From Clostridia bacterium (GTDB lineage Bacteria > Bacillota > Clostridia > Oscillospirales > Acutalibacteraceae), in assembly GCA_024404015.1 (NCBI GenBank), contig JAKSQQ010000010.1, positions 1 to 33,153 on the forward strand: 33,153 bases of DNA. Direction: 5' to 3'. Positions 8,202-17,587 of the stretch are shown piece after piece; position 1 is the stretch's first letter; every line of letters starts with the position of its first letter. The translations under genes were made by a program, and so were the position numbers. The notes under the pieces are model-generated. The model made no database searches. It had not been told where the DNA came from and saw nothing but the letters and a program-made list of their open reading frames with translations.

Positions 8202-9440
8202 ATGCAAATCTATGAAGAACTTAAAGCAAGAGGACTTATCGCTCAGGTAACTGACGAAGAAAAGGTACGTGAGCTTGTCAATAACGGCAAGGCCACTTTC
8301 TATATCGGTTTTGACCCTACCGCCGATTCCCTTCACGTAGGTCATTTCATGGCTCTTTGCCTTATGAAACGACTTCAGATGGCAGGCAATAAGCCCATCG
8401 CCCTTATCGGCGGCGGTACGGCTATGATAGGTGACCCCTCCGGCAAAAGTGATATGCGTAAAATGATGACGGCGGAGACTATTCAGCACAATGCCGAATG
8501 CTTCAAAAAGCAGATGAGCAGATTCATCGATTTCTCCGACGGAAAGGCACTGCTTGTTAATAATGCCGACTGGATTCTTGACCTTAATTACATTGAGGTC
8601 CTTCGTGAAGTCGGCCCCTATTTCTCGGTAAACAATATGCTTCGTGCCGAGTGCTACAAGCAGAGAATGGAAAAGGGCCTTTCGTTCCTTGAGTTCAACT
8701 ATATGATTCTCCAGTCCTACGACTTCTATGTTCTTTACAATAAGTACGGCTGTAATCTTCAGTTCGGCGGTGACGACCAGTGGAGCAATATGCTCGGCGG
8801 CCGTGAGCTTATCCGCCGTAAGCTCGGTCTTCAGGAGGAGGAGGCAAAGGCACAGTCCATGACCATTACCCTTCTGCTCAACTCCGAAGGCAAAAAGATG
8901 GGCAAGACCGTTTCAGGCGCAGTATGGCTTGACCCCGAAAAGACCTCACCCTACGATTTCTATCAGTATTGGCGCAATGTTGACGATGCCGATGTTCTTA
9001 AGTGTATCCGCATGCTCACCTTCCTTCCTCTTGAAGAAATTGACGAAATGGATAAATGGGAAGGCAGTCAGCTCAACAAGGCAAAGGAAATCCTCGCCTA
9101 CGAGCTCACAAAGCTTGTTCACGGCGATGAGGAGGCAGACAAGGCGCAGGCAACCGCAAAGGCACTTTTCAGCGGCGGTGCAGATGCAGAGAATATGCCT
9201 TCAACAAAGCTTGAGGATGCCGATTTTACAGACGGTAAGATTGATATTCTCGGTATTCTCGTCAAGACCGGTATTGCAAAGTCAAGAAGCGAAGCAAGAA
9301 AGCTTTGCGAGCAGAATGCCGTTTCCGTTGACGACGAAAAGGTAACCGATACCTATACTTCATATTCAAAGCAGGCCCTTTCCGAAAAGGCAATTGTTGT
9401 TAAAAAGGGTAAAAAGACCTTCCATAAGGTTGAAGCATGA
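8202..9440 (+). CDS. tyrS: Tyrosyl-tRNA synthetase
   Basis: Class I synthetase that charges tRNA-Tyr with tyrosine in the cytoplasm. ATG 8202 follows a GAAAGGA site. The 412-residue length is normal for the bacterial TyrS type. The HIGH-like motif is HVGH (45-48), and the KMSKS-like loop is KKMGKT (231-236), with Gly in place of the usual Ser. The tyrosine-pocket region has QSYDFY and FGGDDQWSN. The last 65 or so residues form an S4 RNA-binding domain (KTGIAKSRSEARKL). It is the first gene of a likely three-gene operon: its stop codon overlaps the start of the HAD gene by 4 nt. No T-box leader is present, unlike thrS in the same window. Confidence 0.97.
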   Translation: MQIYEELKARGLIAQVTDEEKVRELVNNGKATFYIGFDPTADSLHVGHFMALCLMKRLQMAGNKPIALIGGGTAMIGDPSGKSDMRKMMTAETIQHNAECFKKQMSRFIDFSDGKALLVNNADWILDLNYIEVLREVGPYFSVNNMLRAECYKQRMEKGLSFLEFNYMILQSYDFYVLYNKYGCNLQFGGDDQWSNMLGGRELIRRKLGLQEEEAKAQSMTITLLLNSEGKKMGKTVSGAVWLDPEKTSPYDFYQYWRNVDDADVLKCIRMLTFLPLEEIDEMDKWEGSQLNKAKEILAYELTKLVHGDEEADKAQATAKALFSGGADAENMPSTKLEDADFTDGKIDILGILVKTGIAKSRSEARKLCEQNAVSVDDEKVTDTYTSYSKQALSEKAIVVKKGKKTFHKVEA

Positions 9441-10225
9441 GTGGCCGAGGCGAAATCTGTGCCCTGTTCATAGATATTGACGGTACCCTTACCGGCGATA
9501 ACCACGTTATTCCCCAAAGGAATATTGACGCCGTAAATGCGGTCAGAGCAATGGGGCACAAAGTGTTCATCAATACGGGCAGAAGCAAGGGAAACATTCC
9601 TCCCGAGGTGCTGAGCCAGGTGGAATTTGACGGTGTGCTTTCGGGTAACGGTACCATGATTACCGTAGGAGATAAGGAGTCCTTTGCGGACTGTATTCCC
9701 AAAAGCACGGTTGATATGATTGCCCGACATATTTATGATAACCCTCCCTTTTGGGCGGCTTTTGAGGGAGTTAATAAAAGCTGTCTTACCACCAACAGAG
9801 ACAGACCCCTTGCTCCCTATCAGACTCCCGTTGCAACTTATGACGATTATGTCAGAGAAACAGCGGATGACGGTATTCAGGTGATAGCCGTCAGTAAGGA
9901 CGTGGGCACGGATTATCTGGATTCCCTGTCGGATTATATTTCGTATTTCACTTTTGACTATTATTTTGACATTGTCAGCAAGGGCAACAATAAATGCAAG
10001 TCGATGGGCAAGGTTATTGATATGCTCGGTATTGACCGTAAAAATACCTTTGCCTTCGGTGACAGTGACAATGATTATGAAATGCTTAAAAGCGCGGGCG
10101 TTGCGGTCGCAATGGCAAACGCTTCGGAGCAGGTAAAAGATATTGCCGATTTCGTATCTCTCTCCAATAAGGAGGGCGGAGTCGGTTATGCCATAGAAAA
10201 ACTTATTCTGAAAGGAAGACCGTGA
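9437..10225 (+). CDS. Cof-type HAD-superfamily phosphatase
   Basis: Cytoplasmic phosphatase of the HAD class IIB (Cof/YbiV) family, which acts on small phosphorylated metabolites such as sugar phosphates or nucleotides; the exact substrate cannot be read from sequence. The four HAD motifs are present: motif I FIDIDGTL (nucleophile D13, general acid D15), motif II INTGRS, motif III Lys in the KGNNKCKSM segment, and motif IV FGDSDNDYEM. The length of 262 residues is typical. The ATG overlaps the tyrS stop as ATGA, so translation is probably coupled. The next gene starts 1 nt after its stop codon. Confidence 0.9.
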   Translation: MSGRGEICALFIDIDGTLTGDNHVIPQRNIDAVNAVRAMGHKVFINTGRSKGNIPPEVLSQVEFDGVLSGNGTMITVGDKESFADCIPKSTVDMIARHIYDNPPFWAAFEGVNKSCLTTNRDRPLAPYQTPVATYDDYVRETADDGIQVIAVSKDVGTDYLDSLSDYISYFTFDYYFDIVSKGNNKCKSMGKVIDMLGIDRKNTFAFGDSDNDYEMLKSAGVAVAMANASEQVKDIADFVSLSNKEGGVGYAIEKLILKGRP

Positions 10226-10226
10226 A

Positions 10227-11192
10227 ATGAAAAAGGTTTGTAAGACAGCCGCAAAGGTTGCTCTCGGTGCAGGCGCAGCATATCTTCTGGCAGGCGAAAT
10301 CATGTATGAAGGTGTCATCAATATCAAGATGAATAACTTCATCCGCTCAAAAACAAACAGATTCGACAATCCCGAAATGGATTCATTCTGGGCAAATAAC
10401 GAGGAACTGAAGAAGTCGGATGAATGGTTTGATTCTCAGCATGCCGGCGATACCGTTCTCTGGTCGTTCCGCCTTCGTAAAAATGTCTTTGCAAAGGTTT
10501 ATTTTGCAGAAAACAAGACTCACAACTACGTACTTTTCCTTCACGGCTATACTTCAACTCACAAGAGTATGGCAGTATATCCCAAGCATTATCTTGAAAT
10601 GGGCTTCAATGCGGTATGTCCCCATATGATAGGTCACGGCTCCGATTCCACCTGCTACTGTTCAATGGGTTATTATGACAGATATCTTGCTCTTGACTGG
10701 ATTGATTATATTCTTTCAATCGACAAGGACGCAAAGATTATAATTCACGGTGTATCAATGGGTTCTGCCACAACTATGATGACAACCGGCGAGGATCTTC
10801 CCGATAACGTTGTTGCCGCTGTTGCAGATTGCGGATATACCTCCGCCTGGGAAGAATATCAGGCACAGATAGGCCCCATGTTCCACCTGCCCGATTTCCC
10901 CCTTCTTTATGCCGCCAACACCGTATCAAAGCTTCGCGGAAACTTTGATTTCAAGGAGGCAGCTCCCATTAAGGCGATTGTTCATTCCAAAACTCCCACT
11001 TTGTTTATTCACGGTGAGGCGGATACCTTCGTTCCTTACGAAATGATGGTTCCTCTTTATGAAGCGTGCGGAGCTCCCGATAAGGATATGCTTTCCGTTC
11101 CCAACGCCACCCATGCGGCATCCGCTTTCTTTGAACCTGAAATGTACTGGAATAAGGTCAGAGAATTTATCGGAAAATATATTGAACTTTAA
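10227..11192 (+). CDS. Alpha/beta-hydrolase (serine hydrolase), probably membrane-anchored
   Basis: Esterase- or peptidase-like alpha/beta hydrolase of 321 residues. A weak hydrophobic stretch (VALGAGAAYLLAGEI, residues 11-25) follows a Lys-rich start and may anchor it at the membrane. The oxyanion region is LFLHGYTS (103-110). The nucleophile elbow is GVSMG with S177, the acid is D266 in GEADTFVP and the base is H296 in NATHAAS. So the full Ser-Asp-His triad is visible. It is closest to the family annotated as prolyl oligopeptidase-like or dienelactone hydrolase-like fold proteins. The substrate is unknown. It is the third gene after tyrS and is followed at once by a strong terminator. Confidence 0.88.
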   Translation: MKKVCKTAAKVALGAGAAYLLAGEIMYEGVINIKMNNFIRSKTNRFDNPEMDSFWANNEELKKSDEWFDSQHAGDTVLWSFRLRKNVFAKVYFAENKTHNYVLFLHGYTSTHKSMAVYPKHYLEMGFNAVCPHMIGHGSDSTCYCSMGYYDRYLALDWIDYILSIDKDAKIIIHGVSMGSATTMMTTGEDLPDNVVAAVADCGYTSAWEEYQAQIGPMFHLPDFPLLYAANTVSKLRGNFDFKEAAPIKAIVHSKTPTLFIHGEADTFVPYEMMVPLYEACGAPDKDMLSVPNATHAASAFFEPEMYWNKVREFIGKYIEL

Positions 11193-11204
11193 TTATAAAC
11201 GGCG

Positions 11205-11230
11205 AGGCACACTTTACGGTGTGCCTTTTT
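11205..11230 (+). terminator. Terminator of the tyrS operon
   Basis: Stem GGCACAC (11206-11212) with GTGTGCC (11219-11225), 6-nt loop, then TTTTT. It ends only 24 nt before the next ATG, and I see no good promoter in that space, so the next operon may rely on read-through. Confidence 0.88.
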
Positions 11231-11254
11231 CCGCTTGATATAACGGAGAGAGAT

Positions 11255-12937
11255 ATGCCTGCTTTATTGACGAAAATAACTGCTTTCTTTACGGCAGCCG
11301 TTCTGTTTTTTACGGGAATCATCACGTCGTTTTATCCCCGTATTCCCGATGCAGAGCCCTTGTCGGAGCTTGAGGATTACAGAATTACAAAAAAGCTTGA
11401 TTTAGGTGAAGATATTTACGTTGTGAATCCCGGTGGACACAGCGAAGAAGAAATAAGATGCCTTATATCCCTTCAGGGCCTTGTGGCAAAGAAAAATCCC
11501 TGTATTTACATTGCCTTCAACAGCGTTCACAGAAGCTATCTGAATGAGCTTGAGCAGATGGGCAAAAACCTTATCCGTCAAGACGGTGAGGGTAAGGATT
11601 GGAATTTGTATTCCCTCATTGAGAAATTCATGCCCTGTATCACCGACAGAGGATGTGTTGTATGGGAAAAATCGGAATTTGCCTATTCGCTGAATGTTGC
11701 GGTTAATTTTGCAACGGTTTACGGTTGGCTTCCCGTCACCCGTGAGGTCCTTGATAAATTGGGGGAGGGCGTGCTGACGGTCAAAAAGGATTTGACTACG
11801 GAAACGAATGACCTTAACCTCCAAAAGAAGTATTTTGATGAGCTTAAGGATAAATTCAATCCGGGAGCGGTTATTCATGTAAAATATACCCAGCCCGGTG
11901 TCAGAGATCTTGCAATTCAGCAGGGATGGTACTGCTGCTATACCGAGTCCGATGACAGCGGAATGAGATTCCTTAAAAAGGTTGCAAAATATTTCGGAGA
12001 GAATACAAGATTTCTCGGTTGGGTTCAGAACGAGAAAAAGTGCGTTTCTCTTCTTTCAAAGCAGGGGTGTACCCTTACTCCCGTTGATTACAGTGAAAAT
12101 ACAAGTTATCTCTGTCACATTGATGTCCCCGTTGTTAAGCAGGAGAGTAATGCGGTGGCTCATACGGACGAAACCAAGCACTATGTCTGTCTGCTGTTTT
12201 CCGACGGTGATAACGTTCAATGGATAATGAACAACGGCTACGGAGAGTACTTTGACAAGGTTGACAATCTGAATGATGTCAAAATGAGCTGGACTTTTTC
12301 ACCTGTTGCAAACGAATTTTCTCCCCTTATTCATAATAAAATTTATAATTCCGCAGGTATGACAAATACCTTTGTCTGCGGTCCTTCGGGTGTTGCATAC
12401 GCCAATCCTTCACAGTTCAAAAAATCAGCTCTTGATAAGTATTCAAGGGATACGGCGGCGGCAATGCTTAAAAGCAATCAGCGTATAATCACAATTCTTG
12501 ATGACTATTATCTGCGCAAGGAAGCGGATATGATTTATTCATTCGGCTATTTCTCAAGATATGATAATATTGACGGCGGTTTGCTTTATCTTGACCCCGA
12601 CAGATACGAGGCGGGCAAGGGCAGAATTTGGTTCAGCAATGACAAGCCCTTTGTCAGCACCCGTCTTTCCCTTTGGAACAGCGACGGATATGACGGCGCA
12701 ACTGACGAGTGGATAAAACAGCAGGCGGATATCGTAAACGTCTATCCCTTTGACATACACAGTATAAACGGATATTCACTTATCTGTGTTCACGCCTGGA
12801 CAATGAAAACAGAATCAATCGGGAAATTTGTTGATGCCCTCGGTGATAATGTTGAAATACTTTCGGCAGAGGATTTTATCGAGACGATTTCCGCAAATGT
12901 TCCCCATAATAATACGGTCCCCGATACCGCTGAATAA
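11255..12937 (+). CDS. GxGYxYP-type putative glycoside hydrolase, exported or membrane-anchored
   Basis: Resembles the GxGYxYP proteins (PF14323 and related N-terminal domains), predicted carbohydrate-active enzymes with no firmly known reaction. The start ATG 11255 has GGAG 6 nt upstream; an in-frame earlier ATG (11219) lies in the terminator hairpin and is rejected. The first 28 residues form a signal or anchor (ITAFFTAAVLFFTGIITSFY). The family hallmarks are SDGDNVQW, followed by SWTFSP and then GPSGVAYANP (376-385), a variant of the G-x-G-Y-x-Y-P motif that gives the family its name. The length is 560 residues. The stop is followed after 14 nt, which includes an AAGGAG, by an MFS transporter. 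That suggests a two-gene unit for breaking down and importing a glycan fragment. Confidence 0.72.
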   Translation: MPALLTKITAFFTAAVLFFTGIITSFYPRIPDAEPLSELEDYRITKKLDLGEDIYVVNPGGHSEEEIRCLISLQGLVAKKNPCIYIAFNSVHRSYLNELEQMGKNLIRQDGEGKDWNLYSLIEKFMPCITDRGCVVWEKSEFAYSLNVAVNFATVYGWLPVTREVLDKLGEGVLTVKKDLTTETNDLNLQKKYFDELKDKFNPGAVIHVKYTQPGVRDLAIQQGWYCCYTESDDSGMRFLKKVAKYFGENTRFLGWVQNEKKCVSLLSKQGCTLTPVDYSENTSYLCHIDVPVVKQESNAVAHTDETKHYVCLLFSDGDNVQWIMNNGYGEYFDKVDNLNDVKMSWTFSPVANEFSPLIHNKIYNSAGMTNTFVCGPSGVAYANPSQFKKSALDKYSRDTAAAMLKSNQRIITILDDYYLRKEADMIYSFGYFSRYDNIDGGLLYLDPDRYEAGKGRIWFSNDKPFVSTRLSLWNSDGYDGATDEWIKQQADIVNVYPFDIHSINGYSLICVHAWTMKTESIGKFVDALGDNVEILSAEDFIETISANVPHNNTVPDTAE

Positions 12938-12951
12938 AAGGAGTTGCAGTA

Positions 12952-14310
12952 ATGGAAAAAAGTAAAAAATTAGGTGCCCGTCTGACCTTTAATCTTATTC
13001 TTTTCGGTCTTATGGGTCAGATTGCGTGGGCGGTTGAAAATCAGTTTTTCAATACCTTTCTTTTCAATGACGTAGGCGGTACGCCCAAGGATATTTCCCA
13101 CATGGTTGCCTGGAGTGCCGTTGCCGCGGTACTTACAACACTTATAATGGGTACTTTGTCAGATAAGGTGAATAAGAGAAAGCTCTTTATATGCGGCGGT
13201 TATATCTTCTGGGGCTTCACGGTTATCGCTTTCGCGTTCATTACAAGAGAAAACATAGCTTCCCTTCTGGGAATTGACGATAAAGAACGCATCAGAATAA
13301 TGACGGTAAATGCGGTTATTATTATGGACTGCCTTATGACCTTCATGGGCTCAACCGGTAATGATGCGGCATTCAATGCATGGGTAACGGATATTACCTG
13401 CGATGAAAACAGAGCCACCACCGAAAGCATACTTTCTCTCGTAGGAGTATTTGCCATGGTTGCTGTAACTGTCGCATTCCCAATGTGTGCAGAGGGCTTT
13501 GGTTATCCCGTCTGCTTTGAAGCACTTGGCGGCCTTGTAATCCTCTGCGGTATAATCGGTCTGTTTACGGTTAAGGATTCCCTCAGCGGCGAAAAGAAAG
13601 AGAGCAATTTCTTCGGTGACCTTATTTACGGCTTCAGACCTTCAGTTGTCAAGGATAATAAGCCCCTTTACCTTGCACTTGCTTCCGTAGGCGTTTACAA
13701 TATTGCGGTACAGTGCTTCTTCCCTTATATCTTCATTTATCTTCAGCATCATCTCGGCTTTGATTTCAATAAAATCGGTGAGGCACTTACCCCCGCAACA
13801 ATCGGTATTGCAGTTGTGGCGGTAATCGTTGTGGTAGTCGGTCTTATCCTTATCGGTAAGCTTATTGATAAATTCGGCAAGGCGCTTTTCGTATTTCCCA
13901 CCATCATTATTTTCGTAGCGGGACTTACCTTTGCTTTCTTTGCAAAGTCTCTCGGCATATTTGCTCTTGCTGCCATTCCCGTGCTTGTGGGTTACGGCTT
14001 GCTCATGATTATTCTCAATGCCGCAGTTCGTGACTTCACTCCCGAGGACAAGGTAGGCCAGTTCCAGGGAATCAGAATGATATTCCAGGTGCTTCTGCCC
14101 ATGGTTATCGGACCCGCCATCGGCAATTTTGTTATTGAAAGATTTGCTGACGGCACCTATACCAACGATTACGGTGAAATCGTAAACGTTCCCGTTCCCG
14201 CCATCTTCCTTGCTTCGGCAATCGTATCCGTTGTAATCCTTATCCCCGTTATCGCCCTTCGTAAGACCTGGCAGGCAAAGGCAGAGGAGCTTAAGCAGGA
14301 AAATAAATAA
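12952..14310 (+). CDS. MFS transporter of the sugar:cation symporter type
   Basis: Integral membrane transporter of 452 residues with 12 hydrophobic helices. The start has AAGGAG close upstream. The loop after helix 2 reads GTLSDKVNKRK, a classic MFS D-K-x-x-K/R signature. The N-terminal QIAWAVENQFFNTFLFND is typical of SLC45/GPH-like sugar symporters found in Clostridia. It lacks the long tail of the transporter at 4354. It lies 14 nt downstream of the GxGYxYP protein gene, so the likely cargo is a sugar or oligosaccharide released by that enzyme, but this is inference. It ends at a strong hairpin shared with the convergent gene. Confidence 0.85.
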   Translation: MEKSKKLGARLTFNLILFGLMGQIAWAVENQFFNTFLFNDVGGTPKDISHMVAWSAVAAVLTTLIMGTLSDKVNKRKLFICGGYIFWGFTVIAFAFITRENIASLLGIDDKERIRIMTVNAVIIMDCLMTFMGSTGNDAAFNAWVTDITCDENRATTESILSLVGVFAMVAVTVAFPMCAEGFGYPVCFEALGGLVILCGIIGLFTVKDSLSGEKKESNFFGDLIYGFRPSVVKDNKPLYLALASVGVYNIAVQCFFPYIFIYLQHHLGFDFNKIGEALTPATIGIAVVAVIVVVVGLILIGKLIDKFGKALFVFPTIIIFVAGLTFAFFAKSLGIFALAAIPVLVGYGLLMIILNAAVRDFTPEDKVGQFQGIRMIFQVLLPMVIGPAIGNFVIERFADGTYTNDYGEIVNVPVPAIFLASAIVSVVILIPVIALRKTWQAKAEELKQENK

Positions 14311-14329
14311 TCATCATGCAAAAAATATA

Positions 14330-14364
14330 CCCGTCGGAGAGCGTACACTCTCCGGCGGGCTTTG
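14330..14364. terminator. Bidirectional terminator between the MFS and PP-loop genes
   Basis: A 12-bp stem, CCCGTCGGAGAG (14330-14341) with CTCTCCGGCGGG (14348-14359), has loop CGTACA. It has CTTTGTT on the plus side and TATATTTTTTG on the minus side, so it can stop both convergent units. Confidence 0.9.
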
Positions 14365-14367
14365 TTA

Positions 14368-15078
14368 TCAATATCCGTTAATTTCTTTCTTTTGCATTGC
14401 GGCAAGTATCTTGCTTCTGACGTTGCCGTATTTCTTTTCAAGGGATGAAAGGAACTGTTTTACTTCCTCTCTCTCCGTGACTCCGTCTGCAGGGCAGACG
14501 CTTATTTTCACGGGCCGATTTTCCTTTCTTGCCACTCTTGCACAGTCGCTTTCTCTTGCGAAAATCATGGGCCTTATTACCGTAATATCCGCCTTTGACA
14601 GATAGGTTACGGGCATAAAGCAGTCAAGAGTACCCCCGTTAAAAAGATTCATTATGAATGTTTCCGCCACGTCATCAAGGTGGTGACCGAGAGCCAGCTT
14701 ATTGCAGCCCAGCTCCTTTGCGGTGTTGTTCAGCACGCCCCTTCTCATTTTTGAGCAAAGTGAGCAGGGATTTTTTTCTTTTCTCACGTCAAAAATCAGA
14801 CTTGCAAGACCGGTGGGCTTTACGATATATTCTACGCCCAGTTTATCGCAGAGTTGTTTTATTTCGCTGAAATCTCCGTCCTTGTCACCGAAACGCATAT
14901 CCAGAGAAACGGCGACGATTTCGTATTTTTTCGGATAGAAATCCCGCATTTTCGCCATGCCGCACAGTAAAGCAAGTGAATCCTTGCCGCCGCTTACACC
15001 AACGGCGATTTTGTCACCCTCGTCAATCATATCGTATTGCTGGGAGGCGGCACGCATATATCCAAGTAATTTCTGCAT
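14368..15078 (-). CDS. TtcA-like PP-loop ATPase, predicted tRNA thiolation enzyme
   Basis: Member of the adenine nucleotide alpha-hydrolase/PP-loop family closest to TtcA, which makes 2-thiocytidine at tRNA position 32 using an iron-sulfur cluster. The PP-loop SGGKDS is at residues 29-34. The paired cysteines C105 and C108 (NPCSLCSKMRRG) and a third, C195 (SVCPADG), match the three cluster cysteines of TtcA-type enzymes. GHHLDD (131-136) is the expected downstream motif. At 236 residues it is shorter than E. coli TtcA (about 310). Its ATG lies 2 nt after the ymdB stop, and the ribosome site TGGAG overlaps that stop, so the two are translated together. Other members of this subgroup are annotated only as tRNA lysidine or thiolation-like, so the exact modification is uncertain. 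Confidence 0.85.
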   Translation of the reverse strand: MQKLLGYMRAASQQYDMIDEGDKIAVGVSGGKDSLALLCGMAKMRDFYPKKYEIVAVSLDMRFGDKDGDFSEIKQLCDKLGVEYIVKPTGLASLIFDVRKEKNPCSLCSKMRRGVLNNTAKELGCNKLALGHHLDDVAETFIMNLFNGGTLDCFMPVTYLSKADITVIRPMIFARESDCARVARKENRPVKISVCPADGVTEREEVKQFLSSLEKKYGNVRSKILAAMQKKEINGY

Positions 15079-15080
15079 TT

Positions 15081-15848
15081 TTACTCCACACAGACACTTT
15101 CAATGCTGACGCAGGTGCCTGTTTGTTCATCAATATCAAATATACATCCCCACATTGAGCAGGGGCCGTCGGCGGTTTCGAATCTTGCGGGCATACCCGT
15201 TCTGAGCCATCTGACGGATGTATCCGCCTTTATGCCGAGAATGGAATTTTTCGGACCCGTCATGCCGATATCCGTAATGAATCCCGTACCGCAGGGCAGA
15301 ATTTTTGCATCGGCTGTGGCAACGTGCGTATGAGTGCCGAATACAGCGGAAACCTTGCCGTCAAGGTAACTTCCCATTGCACCCTTTTCCGCGGTTGCCT
15401 CTGCATGGAAATCCACGATTTTGATTTTACAGTCAACCTCATCCAGTATCCTGTCCATTGTTTCAAAGGGATTGTCACAGTCATCCATGTATACTCTGCC
15501 GGAAAGGTTGATAACGCAGATTCTCGTTTTGCCCAGGTCAACGATTTCCCAACCCCTGCCGGGAGATTCTCTGTGAAAATTGGCGGGACGGATTATTCCT
15601 TTTTTTGTATCAAGGTAATCGTAGATTTCTCTTCTGCGGAATACGTGATTGCCGGTTGTAATGAAATCAACTCCGCTGTCAAAAAGATAATCTGCGGAGT
15701 GGGGGAGGATACCGTTGCCTACTGCGGAATTTTCGCCGTTTGCAATTACGAAATCAATTCCCTTAACTTTTTTGAATGAGGGCAGTTTTTTTCTGAGAAA
15801 TTCACAGCCCTTGTCTGATACAACGTCACCGATTGCAAAAATAATCAT
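15081..15848 (-). CDS. ymdB: YmdB-type metallophosphoesterase (2',3'-cyclic nucleotide phosphodiesterase family)
   Basis: TIGR00282-family phosphodiesterase. B. subtilis YmdB hydrolyses 2',3'-cyclic nucleotides and affects the switch between motility and biofilm. The metal and catalytic residues can be placed: D8, E39 and N40 (ANGENS), N67 and H68 (TGNHVF), H148 (DFHAEAT), H173 and H175 (GTHTHVATAD). The length of 255 residues is normal. ATG 15848 has only a weak AGAAAG site. It lies downstream of rny, the usual neighbour, but here a terminator and its own promoter separate the two. The TtcA-like gene follows 2 nt later. Confidence 0.94.
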   Translation of the reverse strand: MIIFAIGDVVSDKGCEFLRKKLPSFKKVKGIDFVIANGENSAVGNGILPHSADYLFDSGVDFITTGNHVFRRREIYDYLDTKKGIIRPANFHRESPGRGWEIVDLGKTRICVINLSGRVYMDDCDNPFETMDRILDEVDCKIKIVDFHAEATAEKGAMGSYLDGKVSAVFGTHTHVATADAKILPCGTGFITDIGMTGPKNSILGIKADTSVRWLRTGMPARFETADGPCSMWGCIFDIDEQTGTCVSIESVCVE

Positions 15849-15882
15849 ATTATCATCTTTCTAATTTGAGGTTTGCAGGATT

Positions 15883-15911
15883 ATTTTATGATATTTGCCC
15901 GTTTATGTCAA
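15883..15911 (-). promoter_or_regulatory. Promoter of ymdB and the TtcA-like gene
   Basis: Minus strand: a perfect TTGACA (15906-15911), a 17-bp spacer and TAAAAT (15883-15888), with the start codon about 35 nt further on. Confidence 0.83.
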
Positions 15912-15979
15912 GGCGTAATTATCAACATCCGGCTTGTGAAAATGCTTTGTTTTGCAGTAATAAATATTTACTCCGACAC

Positions 15980-16020
15980 ATAAAAATACCCGTCGGAGAG
16001 GAAGCTTCCTCTTCAACGGG
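15980..16020 (-). terminator. Terminator of rny
   Basis: Minus strand: a long stem runs from CCCGTTGAAGAGGAAG (16020 to 16005) to CTTCCTCTCCGACGGG (16004 to 15989), with only one clear mismatch, and is followed by TATTTTTA. It begins about 10 nt after the rny stop. Confidence 0.87.
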
Positions 16021-16030
16021 CTTGGTATTT

Positions 16031-17587
16031 TTATTTTGCTATGCCGAGAGCACGTGTCTCTCTGATGAGATTAACCTTGATTTCACCGGGATAATCCATG
16101 GTGTTTTCAATCTTTTCGGCAATTTCTTTTGCAAGAAGTACCATTCTGTCGTCGGAAACCGTTTCGGGCTTGACGATGATTCTGACCTCACGGCCTGCCT
16201 GAATTGCAAATGAACGTTCAACGCCTTCAAATGATGTGGCAATGCCTTCAAGAGCTTCAAGTCTCTTGATGTAGTTCTGAAGATCTTCTCTTCTTGCGCC
16301 GGGTCTTGCCGCGGAAATAGCGTCAGCTGCCTGAACGAGAATTGCAACGGTGCTCTTGGGCTCTACGTTTCCGTGATGAGCTTCAATGGCGTTGAGAATA
16401 ATGTCGTTTTCCTTGTATCTCTTTGCGAATTCAGCACCCAGAGCAACGTGGGTACCTTCCATCTCGTGGTCAAGTGCCTTACCGATATCGTGAAGGAGAC
16501 CGGCTCTCTTTGCACTCTTGATGTCGGCACCGAGTTCGGATGCCATAAGACCTGCGATATAGGAAACTTCAAGTGAATGGTTAAGTACGTTCTGACCGTA
16601 GCTGGTACGGTATCTCAGCTTACCGAGAAGCTTTACGATTTCAGGGTTGACGTTGTTGACACCTGCATCAATGAGAGCTCTCTCACCGGTCTGCTTAATT
16701 GTCTGCTCAACCTCTTTCTTTGCCTTCTCATAAAGCTCTTCGATTCTGGCGGGATGAATTCTGCCGTCCTGAATGAGCTTTTCGATAGTAAGTCTTGCGA
16801 CCTCTCTTCTTACGGGGTCAAATGAGGAAATCGTGATTACCTCGGGAGTGTCGTCAATTATAAGGGAAACACCGGTAATCATTTCGAGGGTACGTACGTT
16901 TCTGCCCTCTCTGCCGATGATTCTGCCCTTCATTTCGTCATTGGGAAGGGGAACTACGGATACGGTAGCTTCGCTTGCATGGTCAGCGGCACAACGCTGG
17001 ATTGCGGTGGTGATAATCTCTCTTGCAAGGTTATCCGCCTCGTCCTTTGTCCTCTGCTCAACCTCCTGAATTCTCAGGGCTTTTTCATGGTCAAGCTTGT
17101 CGTCAAGCTTGCTGATGATGTAGGATTTTGCCTGCTCCTGTGAAAAACCGGAAATTCTTTCAAGCATTTCAAGCTCGCTGTTTTTCATACGCTCAACTTC
17201 TTCAAGCTTTGCGTCGGCGTTCTTGATTTTGCCTTCAAGCACCTCTTCCTTCTTCTCGAGGGTTTCGGTTTTCTTTTCAAGAGTTTCTTCCTTCTGGGTT
17301 ATGCGGCGTTCCAGTCTCTGAACTTCGGAACGTCTTTCACGAAGCTCCTTTTCGGTTTCGGTCCTCTGTTTGTGGATCTCATCCTTCGCTTCGAGAATTG
17401 CTTCTTTTTTCTTTGCTTCGGATGCTGCGATGGCGTCGGAAAGGATTTTATTTGCTTCTTTTTCGGCTGAGCCGATAGCTGCCTCGGCAACCTTTTTTCT
17501 GTGCTGACCGCCGATTATAAATCCGATAATTCCGCCGATTATAAGAGCAGCTGCCGCTGCAATTACGGGAACTAAAAATGCGGGCAT
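16031..17587 (-). CDS. rny: Ribonuclease Y
   Basis: Membrane-tethered endoribonuclease that starts mRNA decay in many Firmicutes. The 518-residue protein shows the full RNase Y layout. It has an N-terminal transmembrane helix (about 5-27, very rich in Ala, Ile and Gly), then a long coiled coil of Lys, Glu and Arg repeats (about 30-205). The KH RNA-binding domain has [10 protein letters not shown] (221-230), and the HD hydrolase domain has LLHDIGK (H366-D367) followed by IEAHHG. The C-terminal domain ends in [16 protein letters not shown] 17587 is preceded by AAAGGAGG. The gene has its own promoter, divergent from the thrS leader, and its own terminator. Confidence 0.97.
   Translation of the reverse strand: MPAFLVPVIAAAAALIIGGIIGFIIGGQHRKKVAEAAIGSAEKEANKILSDAIAASEAKKKEAILEAKDEIHKQRTETEKELRERRSEVQRLERRITQKEETLEKKTETLEKKEEVLEGKIKNADAKLEEVERMKNSELEMLERISGFSQEQAKSYIISKLDDKLDHEKALRIQEVEQRTKDEADNLAREIITTAIQRCAADHASEATVSVVPLPNDEMKGRIIGREGRNVRTLEMITGVSLIIDDTPEVITISSFDPVRREVARLTIEKLIQDGRIHPARIEELYEKAKKEVEQTIKQTGERALIDAGVNNVNPEIVKLLGKLRYRTSYGQNVLNHSLEVSYIAGLMASELGADIKSAKRAGLLHDIGKALDHEMEGTHVALGAEFAKRYKENDIILNAIEAHHGNVEPKSTVAILVQAADAISAARPGARREDLQNYIKRLEALEGIATSFEGVERSFAIQAGREVRIIVKPETVSDDRMVLLAKEIAEKIENTMDYPGEIKVNLIRETRALGIAK

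Noticed and set aside
9353..10369. A 338-residue minus-strand frame
   Set aside because: It lies fully opposite the HAD phosphatase gene and the ends of its neighbours, whose motifs are unmistakable.
11231..11254. A TATAAC that could be a -10 box for the GxGYxYP operon
   Set aside because: It would start transcription almost at the ATG and has no -35 partner.
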